Position numbers and translations under genes: made by a program. The notes under the pieces are model-generated. The model did no database searches. It had not been told where the DNA came from and saw nothing but the letters and a program-made list of their open reading frames with translations. From IMG/VR virus record IMGVR_UViG_3300010885_020865, positions 1 through 25,693 of that record: a DNA stretch of 25,693 bases. One strand, given 5' to 3'. This DNA is from a virus. How positions within the stretch are numbered: the stretch's first letter is position 1; every line of letters starts with the position of its first letter. Positions 13,365-20,526 of this stretch are shown here, one piece after another.

Positions 13365-14240
13365 TTATTGTTCCGTGGTGCCGCAATGGTTTTTACATAC
13401 TTGTGGCGCCAAATTTTGGTTAGCCAATTTGGTTGGTATATCCATGAGCTTGTCAATATCATTGTCTGCGTGTGCCTGATTAAAGAAACAACATACATTT
13501 AGTTTGCCACTGGCATTCAAGTACATGCTGGGCAATCGTAGATGCATACAGTTCTCTTCGTCAACGCGATGTTTAACAAAGGTCAAGGGATTCATTTTTT
13601 GATCCATACTCCACGGTTGAATTTCGTATGGGTCTCCTGTTACATAATCACGAGCATTGAAATTTGATCTAACACTTCGAACCAATTCAAATCGTTTAAA
13701 CTTTAATTCTTGACTTAACTTTATGCAGTCTTTGATTTGATGCTCGTTGTGCGCCCAGGGAATGAATTGCCAAACAGCAGTACCACCGGCACTAATAAAT
13801 GTTGTTGCATTTTTGATAATTTTATCAAAGTCAGTACCTTGTCGGTACATGCTGTGCGTATCTGCCAACCCATCTAAACAAAACCAAACTTCGTGACTGT
13901 GGCCTTTTAGCAGATTGGCAAACTGTGTCCACCATACTATGTCTCTAAGACTACCGTTGGTGCGTATAAGAATTTTTTTAGAATACTGTTTGGCCAAATC
14001 AATAAGGGATTTTATATTGTGTGCCGCCACTGCATCGCCAAACGTGCCACAAAAATCCACAGTTTCCAAATTGGGAAACATACGCAGAACGTCTTCAAAC
14101 CGCTCATTGTTTAAATCCTCAATGACAAGCCCATCAGCCAGCTCATAGCCGTTTTTATTTCTACTACAGCCCGGGCACCATGCATTGCATTTACTGGTAG
14201 CCTCAACTTGTAGCCATTTGACTGTGGCTGGGTCAATCAT
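13365..14240 (-). CDS. Radical SAM enzyme B with Cys-rich C-terminus
   Basis: A 291-residue protein with CX3CX2C at C18, C22, C25 (CNAWCPGC), FCGTFGDA (63-70) in the position of the Gly-rich SAM-binding region, and CLDGLADT (121-128). Its C-terminal cysteines C231-X18-CC(250,251)-X30-C282-X3-C286 mirror those of the paralogue at 10733-11596, so both should bind an auxiliary Fe-S cluster. The start codon overlaps the gp47 stop by four bases (ATGA), a sign of coupled translation. Because both paralogues keep every cluster cysteine, both should be active; they may act as a pair or on two substrates. No precursor peptide is obvious nearby. Substrate unknown. Confidence 0.85.
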   Translation of the reverse strand: MIDPATVKWLQVEATSKCNAWCPGCSRNKNGYELADGLVIEDLNNERFEDVLRMFPNLETVDFCGTFGDAVAAHNIKSLIDLAKQYSKKILIRTNGSLRDIVWWTQFANLLKGHSHEVWFCLDGLADTHSMYRQGTDFDKIIKNATTFISAGGTAVWQFIPWAHNEHQIKDCIKLSQELKFKRFELVRSVRSNFNARDYVTGDPYEIQPWSMDQKMNPLTFVKHRVDEENCMHLRLPSMYLNASGKLNVCCFFNQAHADNDIDKLMDIPTKLANQNLAPQVCKNHCGTTEQ

Positions 14241-15253
14241 AGATGACGGTAAATGTCCAGTAGCAATGCTCGATTGAATTTGTCACTTTCGATGCTGTTG
14301 AGTTGCCCAGCAACAATTTGATCCACACTTTCAAATGCAATGTTGCCCTGTATTTCGTATTCGGTCAAGTCTGTGACCTTGGCCGGTATCAGTGTGATCT
14401 CACGTAAACGATAAGTATCAATAAATGTCTCTTTGATAAACGTGGCTTCTTCGTAACTGATATCAATATCCAAGTTGACACGACAATGCATACCGGGTTG
14501 CAACATGGCTTCGGTATGATTGATAACATCACTCAAATTAAACACACGATAGCGTGGTTGGTCAGGCCACGCATGATACTCGGGCTCTTTGCCCCATTCG
14601 AGAATGGTCAGGCCACGATCATCGTCGCCGGCATCGGCGTAGTTGTGCGGAAAGCAGTTGCCAATGTATGTGATATTCTTTTGTGTTTGGCGTTTGTGAA
14701 AGTGTCCAGTAAACACATGATCAAAGCCGCCAAAATGTTCTCTACTGACATCGCCATGTTCGGGCATGGCTACCATGGCATTCATGAGATATCCGGGCAG
14801 TTCAAAGTGCCCAAACATGTACTTGCCTGACAACTTGGGTATGCGTTTATGGTCGTCGCCTACAAGCCATGGTGCAATAACCACGTCGCCGCTACTATAC
14901 CAATCATTGCATATCGTAATGTTCGGGAGACGTCGCGCCCATTCAACGCTCTGCACATCGCGCTTGTCGCGATAATAAAGATCGTGATTGCCAGGAATAA
15001 AGAATACTTGACTAAAATTGTCATTCAAATGTTCCAGTGCCCGAAGACTGTAATTAAGTGTTATAATATTTATAGATGCACGGTTATTGTGCCAGTCACC
15101 CAGGAACATTGCGGTTTCGCAACCTTCTTCTCGAGCTTTGGCAGTTACCCATTTAACAAAGTTTAAACAATCGTCATTGTGAAGTTGGCTGTTGCTCTTT
15201 AGTCCAAAATGTATGTCCGTAAAGAGCGCGGCCTTTTTAAAAAGGTTACTCAT
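14237..15253 (-). CDS. 47: Recombination nuclease subunit, gp47 (Mre11/SbcD-like)
   Basis: A 338-residue metallophosphoesterase, partner of gp46. The five phosphoesterase motifs are present: DIH (13-15), GDWH (52-55), GNHD (88-91), GHFE (148-151) and GHFHKRQ (183-189). These ligate two metal ions for 3'-5' exonuclease and endonuclease action. Length equals T4 gp47 (339). It follows gp55 by 43 bases without a clear Shine-Dalgarno and overlaps radical SAM gene B by four bases. Confidence 0.96.
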   Translation of the reverse strand: MSNLFKKAALFTDIHFGLKSNSQLHNDDCLNFVKWVTAKAREEGCETAMFLGDWHNNRASINIITLNYSLRALEHLNDNFSQVFFIPGNHDLYYRDKRDVQSVEWARRLPNITICNDWYSSGDVVIAPWLVGDDHKRIPKLSGKYMFGHFELPGYLMNAMVAMPEHGDVSREHFGGFDHVFTGHFHKRQTQKNITYIGNCFPHNYADAGDDDRGLTILEWGKEPEYHAWPDQPRYRVFNLSDVINHTEAMLQPGMHCRVNLDIDISYEEATFIKETFIDTYRLREITLIPAKVTDLTEYEIQGNIAFESVDQIVAGQLNSIESDKFNRALLLDIYRHL

Positions 15254-15296
15254 GAGTATAGTTTAACAGAAGTTGATCAAGAACTCAAATACTAAT

Positions 15297-16217
15297 TTAA
15301 TCATCTGAGTCGTAACCACCACCACCACCACCACCATAACTACCACCGCCTTGTCCTTGGCGTGTGTAACTTGGTGTAAGCCCATTCATTTCTAGTATAT
15401 CATCACGTAGATTTTGACTACGTTTTTCGATGTTTAAGACACGAGTAAAGCTATTAGTGATAGCGGCAGTATAATACGCAAAAGGGTTCTGCGATTTTGA
15501 TTCATCGAACTGGAGTCCGATTTGGCTGAGTTGCAACAAGGCTTGGCTTCGCATTTCGTCATTGTAAGTATATCCTCTCCAATTTGATCTAGTGGCATAA
15601 CGCTCACATAACTTTATAAACATGTGTGCCAAAGTGCGGGTCATTTGTCCATGATCCTTGCTGAACTCTCCAGTGATTAAATCACCCTTCCAGTGGCTCT
15701 TGCCCACCAACATGGTAACGCCTTCGTCATCAACTTTGAAATGTTGAAACGGTGGGAAGTTACATTTGGTGTACTTTGTGGGTGCTTTGATCAATTCAGG
15801 ATCATCGTATTCGGTCAAAACCTCATTGGTTTCTTCAATAATTGGTGCACCCTTCTTAGGTTTGGCTTCTACCATGGGCACATGTTCCCAAGTCATGACC
15901 CTAAATACCACATCAGTTTGTGCAATATCTTTGAGTTTAACTTCAAAATCTTCCAATTTCTTCTTGTTTGCTTTGGCTGAACCATCAGCATTGGCCGCAT
16001 CAAACGCCAGTTTTGTTAGTCGTTCTGCACGATTTCTACGTGCTTGCAGTATGCTCTTTTTGTTGACTTTGTCGATACTGGGCAGAATCATGTCGTAGTC
16101 GGCGTCACCGGGTGACAAATATGTGCAGTATGTTGTTTTGCTTTTATGAATTTCTTTTAAGATATCTTTGTTATTGAGATAATTCTTAACTTTGGGTGGT
16201 GCAATTAATGTGGTCAC
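15297..16217 (-). CDS. 55: Late-transcription sigma factor, gp55 family
   Basis: A 306-residue homologue of the T4 late sigma factor, which directs host RNA polymerase to TATAAATA elements. The recognisable core is residues 195-275 (NWRGYTYNDEMRSQALLQLS, then FAYYTAAITNSFTRVLNIEK), a sigma region-2-like fold. The N-terminus (KNYLNNKDILKEIHKSK) is also gp55-like. It is much longer than T4 gp55 (185) because of an insert at about 75-170 and a Gly-rich linker at 287-301 ending in an acidic YDSDD. In T4 the C-terminus binds the sliding clamp; the same role here is inferred. The start is GTG (complement of 16215-16217) with AGGAT ten bases upstream. A host-type promoter precedes it. Confidence 0.92.
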   Translation of the reverse strand: MTTLIAPPKVKNYLNNKDILKEIHKSKTTYCTYLSPGDADYDMILPSIDKVNKKSILQARRNRAERLTKLAFDAANADGSAKANKKKLEDFEVKLKDIAQTDVVFRVMTWEHVPMVEAKPKKGAPIIEETNEVLTEYDDPELIKAPTKYTKCNFPPFQHFKVDDEGVTMLVGKSHWKGDLITGEFSKDHGQMTRTLAHMFIKLCERYATRSNWRGYTYNDEMRSQALLQLSQIGLQFDESKSQNPFAYYTAAITNSFTRVLNIEKRSQNLRDDILEMNGLTPSYTRQGQGGGSYGGGGGGGYDSDD

Positions 16218-16242
16218 GATAATACAATCCTATTATGCATGT

Positions 16243-16272
16243 AGTATAATATATTTAAATCCCGCTTGTCAA
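16243..16272 (-). promoter_or_regulatory. Host sigma70-type promoter for gp55 operon
   Basis: On the minus strand a perfect -35 TTGACA (16272-16267) is followed after 18 bases by TATACT (16248-16243, 5 of 6 to consensus). A transcript would begin about 16236, leaving a short leader with AGGAT before the gp55 GTG. It fits early or middle expression by host polymerase of gp55 and the recombination genes behind it. Confidence 0.75.
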
Positions 16273-16314
16273 CCTATTTTTAAAAATTCTTTATGTTAGC
16301 CTATATTGAAAAAC

Positions 16315-16322
16315 CATAAATA
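16315..16322 (+). promoter_or_regulatory. Late promoter for baseplate operon
   Basis: CATAAATA, 7 of 8 to the T4 late consensus, lies 20 bases before the start of the gp48/54-like gene, with AGGA at 16331-16334 as the ribosome site. It is back-to-back with the host-type promoter of the gp55 operon. Confidence 0.6.
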
Positions 16323-16342
16323 TTTAAAATAGGATACCGACC

Positions 16343-17356
16343 ATGGGATTATTAGACGGAACACTGAGTAGCGCAGCCAGCTCGGCATTGGGTAGCGCGG
16401 CCAGCGCCATTGGTGCAGATCCAAGCGCGGCACGATTGGCAGTTGCTGGTCTGGTTCCCGGCGGGAGCCTTGGATTCAGCATTGGCGGAGCCAAAGTAAA
16501 TGTCAACCTTAGCGGTGGGCTACCAGACTGGCGTGTTCGTATAGCTCTGGCCGAGTCAGCAAAATATTTTTACAATTCACAGAGTGTGGCTGACCGTGGC
16601 ATAATGAGCCCGCTGTTCAGTAGCCCAACACAAAATGGTGTTATATTTCCATATACTCCACAAGTGCAGGTCACACACACAGCAAACTACAGTCAACAAA
16701 AACTCACACACAGCAACTATCCCGGCTACTTCTATGAAAATAGCGAAGTGGCCGCAATATCAATCAACGGAGAATTCACTGTACAAAATGTCATTGAAGG
16801 GCAGTACCTGCTGGCAGTGATTACATTTTTGCGCTCGGCCACCAAAATGTGGTTTGGTTCTAGCAAGAACAATGCCATGAACGGCTACCCTCCTCCCATG
16901 GTGTTCTTAAGCGGATATGGCGCAAATTATTTGCCAAACGTTCCGTGTGTGGTCACCAGTTTTAGCCATACCATGCCCGGTGACTGTGATTATATTGATG
17001 TACCTGGAGTTATACCCGGCAGCGTTGGCGCCGCCGGAATTGGCGGAGCAGTGACTCAAGGCATTACCGGGGCCATGAACGGTGACGGTAACGCACTAAG
17101 TGGTGCATTGGGCGCAGGCGTAAACAGCGTGTTGGGCTCCACAATGGGTGCCGCAGGCGGTGGTATCAATCAGCTGATTGGACAATTGAGTGGCGGAAAA
17201 TTTGGTGCTGGACCCAGTACACGTATGCCAACAGTGAGTAGTGTATCAGTTACGCTACAACCGATCTACAGTAGACAAGCAGTTAGTAAATTTAACCTTG
17301 ATGATTTTGCCTCAGGCAAGATGGTGGTTGCTGGCAGCAAAGGAGGATTCATCTAA
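16343..17356 (+). CDS. Baseplate tail-tube cap protein, gp48/gp54-like
   Basis: A 337-residue protein expected at the junction of baseplate hub and tail tube. The N-terminal 50 residues are Ala/Ser/Gly-rich. The core, 55-220, contains PDWRVRIALAESAKYFY, IFPYTPQVQVTHTANYS and EFTVQNVIEGQYLLAVITFL, followed by PCVVTSFSHTMPGDCDYI. This matches the tube-like core of T4 gp48 and gp54, which are paralogues. After it come a Gly/Ala-rich linker (222-290) and a short C-terminal segment. Only one such gene is in the window, so whether it replaces gp48 or gp54 cannot be decided. It opens the rightward baseplate operon; its stop overlaps the gp53 start (TAATG). Confidence 0.75.
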   Translation: MGLLDGTLSSAASSALGSAASAIGADPSAARLAVAGLVPGGSLGFSIGGAKVNVNLSGGLPDWRVRIALAESAKYFYNSQSVADRGIMSPLFSSPTQNGVIFPYTPQVQVTHTANYSQQKLTHSNYPGYFYENSEVAAISINGEFTVQNVIEGQYLLAVITFLRSATKMWFGSSKNNAMNGYPPPMVFLSGYGANYLPNVPCVVTSFSHTMPGDCDYIDVPGVIPGSVGAAGIGGAVTQGITGAMNGDGNALSGALGAGVNSVLGSTMGAAGGGINQLIGQLSGGKFGAGPSTRMPTVSSVSVTLQPIYSRQAVSKFNLDDFASGKMVVAGSKGGFI

Positions 17357-17658
17357 TGTCCTCAACATATTCAAAGACAAGCCCGTACTACGGAACACCC
17401 AAGTGGGGCAATTTTTTAGATATCATGGTTGATAGAAAAATCACAGCCAAGGCCAGTGATGTGTTATACAAAATAGACAAGGTGTACGAATATCGTCCTG
17501 ACCTGTTGGCACACGACTTGTATAACGATAGTTCGTTGTGGTGGGTATTTGCACAACGAAATCCCAATACTATACAAGACCCCATACAAGACTTCCGCGC
17601 CGGACGTAGCATTTATATTCCTACTCAAACTCAGCTGGTTCAAGACCTAGGACTTTAA
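17356..17658 (+). CDS. 53: Baseplate wedge protein, gp53 family
   Basis: A 100-residue protein with the gp53 core: YRPDLLAHDLYNDSSLWWVF, then RNPNTIQDPIQDFRAGRSIY, a LysM-like fold that links wedges to the hub in T4. It is shorter than T4 gp53 (196), keeping only the conserved part. A perfect AGGAGG lies nine bases before the ATG, inside the end of the preceding gene, and the start shares one base with that gene's stop codon. Confidence 0.9.
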   Translation: MSSTYSKTSPYYGTPKWGNFLDIMVDRKITAKASDVLYKIDKVYEYRPDLLAHDLYNDSSLWWVFAQRNPNTIQDPIQDFRAGRSIYIPTQTQLVQDLGL

Positions 17659-17661
17659 TCC

Positions 17662-20517
17662 ATGGCAATGGCATTAGAACATCAACTTTCGTTTTATGAA
17701 CAGGGCTTGGCTCTCGATAAAGCTAAACTAGACAAACTTATTAAACAGCGTAATCAAATTGCGGCCCTTGGTGAGCCCACTGACTATTACGACGCAGAAA
17801 TACAATCAGCACAGGAAGACGTTGATGCTGGCATACAGGATGTACTGGACACACAGCAAAAAATATCCGATCAAATGGATGCCGAAAAAGCCGACACTGC
17901 CGAGAACAGCATCAACAATAGCGATACAGATTCTGAATCCGATGACTTAACAGATGATGAAAAATCACAAGTAGATGAAAATTCTGGCGGCGCCGATGAC
18001 CCATATGCCAATATTGGGGACAGTGATTTGTTACCAAAAGCCGAACCTGCACCAGTTGAAGTACAAGAAATTGTCATAACAGCAAAAAGACTGCCCAAAG
18101 AAGAAAAGAAAGAAATTGATCCTGCGCCCACAAGAATTACTAGACCAAATCCGTTACATCAATTTGCAACTTATACCTATAGTATAGCTTTGTTTATATT
18201 ATCAAAAGAAGATATAAATTTGTTAACAACGGATCCTGAAAATTGGATGCCCGGAGCCGCTGGAAATAACTGTTTAATTGCCAGTGGAGGTAAAAACTCT
18301 GGGGCATATAAACGTAATGATCATTTCAAAGAAGACTTCTATTTTGACAACTTGCAAATGACCACAGTGATTGGTCTTAATAGTCGTAGCAAAGCAACTA
18401 ACGCAATTGATCTAAGTTTTAACATAACTGAACCATATGGCATGAGCCTACTAGATCGAATCATGGCCGCCGCAGATCAGATCAAAGCTCCCAACTTCAA
18501 AGCCATGCCATACTTGTTGGAAGTCGATTTCTATGGCTACGACGACAACGGTGCAGTACTCAAACTGTCTGGACAGAGAAAACGTTTTCCTATACAGATT
18601 ATTGAGATCAAAATAAAAATGAATACCAAGGGTGCCGAGTATGCGGTTAAAGCAATACCGTGGAACCACCAGGCTCTGAGTCAAAGTGCATCAACTACCC
18701 CTATCAATATCGAAGTATCGGCCGCAACTGTTGGAGAATTTTTTGCCACCAATGAAGAAGATTTTCAATCGGTTACAAAACAAGATCTTGCAAAAATGAA
18801 TGCGTCTGAATCCAATGGGCGTATAGAAAAAAATACCCAAGAAGTCAAAGAAGAAGCTGATGGCAGCACCAGCCCAACTGCACCAGACAAATCTGCACGT
18901 ACCCCTGAACAAACAAAAACACTCAAAGAGAATCAAGCAATATTGGCCAAGGCATATGCAGTAAAAAGTTTTTGCGGCGGAGTCAATGGTTGGTCCAATG
19001 ATTTACTTGCAAAAAGATTAAGAGCCAAGCCCGACGCAATTTATGTAGAGTTTCACGGGAATGATATAATTCCAGTTGAAAAAATACGTGATGCCAAGAT
19101 AACAGTACCTGCACGTAAGGACATTAGCCGTAGTGCAACAACTGATGCCCCGCCCAAGGCCGCGGCAGCCGCCTCAGCAAACCCCACAAACAAAACATTC
19201 AGCGATGCTGGTGCTTTCCCGGTATCTGCAGGTACCAGTATACCGCACGTGATTGACATGGTGATGCGTAACAGCTCTTACATAACAGATCAAATATCTG
19301 ATCCCAAAGACACCAAGCCTGAAGAAATTGCTCAAAAGTTAGAAAAACCTTTGTATTGGTACAAAATTATTCCCTCTATCAAGACCAATGATTATGATTT
19401 CTCGGTCAACAAGTTTGCGACTCAAATAACATATCATATAGTTCCATATATTGTGTACGACAGCAAACACCCCAATGGACCAGTGCTGGCACCCCAGGGA
19501 TCAGTCAAAGAATATTCATATTCTTATACTGGTAAAAATATAGACATACTTGATTTACAAATTGATTTTGACACAATGTTCTATACTGCGGTTACTGCAG
19601 GATCGGCCAAGTGGCAAGCCGATCAATTGCAAAAAGCAAAAGAACAATTGGATTCCGCACAGAATGCCGCAAAGTCCAGTAGTGATTCTGCAAGAGAATT
19701 GGTTAATAGACAGTTGCGATTGGTATCTTCGCAACCGCAACAGCAAGGTCTAGCTGGCCAACAGGGCTCTGCCGAACAGGTGTTGGCCGGAGATATACAA
19801 AAGAGTCAATACAGTAACAGTCGTGGCGACATGTTGAATCTAAAGTTAAAAATTGTGGGAGATCCCGAACTAATCAAACAGGATGACATTTATACCAATC
19901 CTGCACAAGGTGGCTATGCTGAACAAATGGCCAATGACATCATGCCACAGAACGGTAGCATACCCATGGACGACGGTGAAGTTGTTGCACAGGTCAATTT
20001 CCGTACCATTGTAGACATGGACGAAACTACTGGATTACCAAGACAGGGTGTAATGGCCGACAGTAGTGTATTCTCTGGAAAATACCGTATGCTAACAGTA
20101 TCAAACGTATTTCAAAATGGAAAGTTTGAACAGACAGTTGACATGGTGCGAGTACCAGAACCACCACCCAAGAAAACCGAAAAAACTCCGCCGACCAAAG
20201 AAGAAACAAACAGCGACACAGATCAAGGGCACGGGTCAAGAAGCGTTGAATCAGGCACAGCCGGTGATGACCTGTCATCGTTCTATGACTATGGAGAACC
20301 GGCAGCAGAGGAAAATCCAGCACCGGTATTCCCGCCCGAAGACTCACAAGACGGCATCACCGACGAGCCGGAACAAAATCAACAAGAACAAGATTTAGAA
20401 ACAGTTGATGAAGATGCAGACGAAGTCACAATTGATGACTGGTATGACTCAGGCGAATCGCCTGCATTAACACCTGCACAGACTGATGTAATCAATATCG
20501 ATGAAAATTTTGCATAA
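17662..20517 (+). CDS. Large baseplate hub-like protein (gp27-like role)
   Basis: A 951-residue protein between gp53 and the gp5-like gene. Residues 1-80 are coiled coil, 80-130 acidic linker, 165-335 a first folded domain (TYTYSIALFILSKEDINLL; PYLLEVDFYGYDDNG; IQIIEIKIKMNTKGAEYAVKAIPW split by charged residues), 370-430 and 485-515 low-complexity linkers, 560-835 a second folded domain with LNLKLKIVGDPELIKQDDIY and YRMLTVSNVFQNGKFEQTVD, patterns typical of hub proteins, and 836-951 a very acidic tail. T4 gp27 (391) is the trimeric hub partner of gp5; adjacency to gp5 and the absence of another gp27 candidate support that role, but similarity is too weak for a symbol. ATG at 17662 or at 17668 (AGGA at 17649). 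Confidence 0.6.
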   Translation: MAMALEHQLSFYEQGLALDKAKLDKLIKQRNQIAALGEPTDYYDAEIQSAQEDVDAGIQDVLDTQQKISDQMDAEKADTAENSINNSDTDSESDDLTDDEKSQVDENSGGADDPYANIGDSDLLPKAEPAPVEVQEIVITAKRLPKEEKKEIDPAPTRITRPNPLHQFATYTYSIALFILSKEDINLLTTDPENWMPGAAGNNCLIASGGKNSGAYKRNDHFKEDFYFDNLQMTTVIGLNSRSKATNAIDLSFNITEPYGMSLLDRIMAAADQIKAPNFKAMPYLLEVDFYGYDDNGAVLKLSGQRKRFPIQIIEIKIKMNTKGAEYAVKAIPWNHQALSQSASTTPINIEVSAATVGEFFATNEEDFQSVTKQDLAKMNASESNGRIEKNTQEVKEEADGSTSPTAPDKSARTPEQTKTLKENQAILAKAYAVKSFCGGVNGWSNDLLAKRLRAKPDAIYVEFHGNDIIPVEKIRDAKITVPARKDISRSATTDAPPKAAAAASANPTNKTFSDAGAFPVSAGTSIPHVIDMVMRNSSYITDQISDPKDTKPEEIAQKLEKPLYWYKIIPSIKTNDYDFSVNKFATQITYHIVPYIVYDSKHPNGPVLAPQGSVKEYSYSYTGKNIDILDLQIDFDTMFYTAVTAGSAKWQADQLQKAKEQLDSAQNAAKSSSDSARELVNRQLRLVSSQPQQQGLAGQQGSAEQVLAGDIQKSQYSNSRGDMLNLKLKIVGDPELIKQDDIYTNPAQGGYAEQMANDIMPQNGSIPMDDGEVVAQVNFRTIVDMDETTGLPRQGVMADSSVFSGKYRMLTVSNVFQNGKFEQTVDMVRVPEPPPKKTEKTPPTKEETNSDTDQGHGSRSVESGTAGDDLSSFYDYGEPAAEENPAPVFPPEDSQDGITDEPEQNQQEQDLETVDEDADEVTIDDWYDSGESPALTPAQTDVINIDENFA

Positions 20518-20526
20518 GGAATTTCA

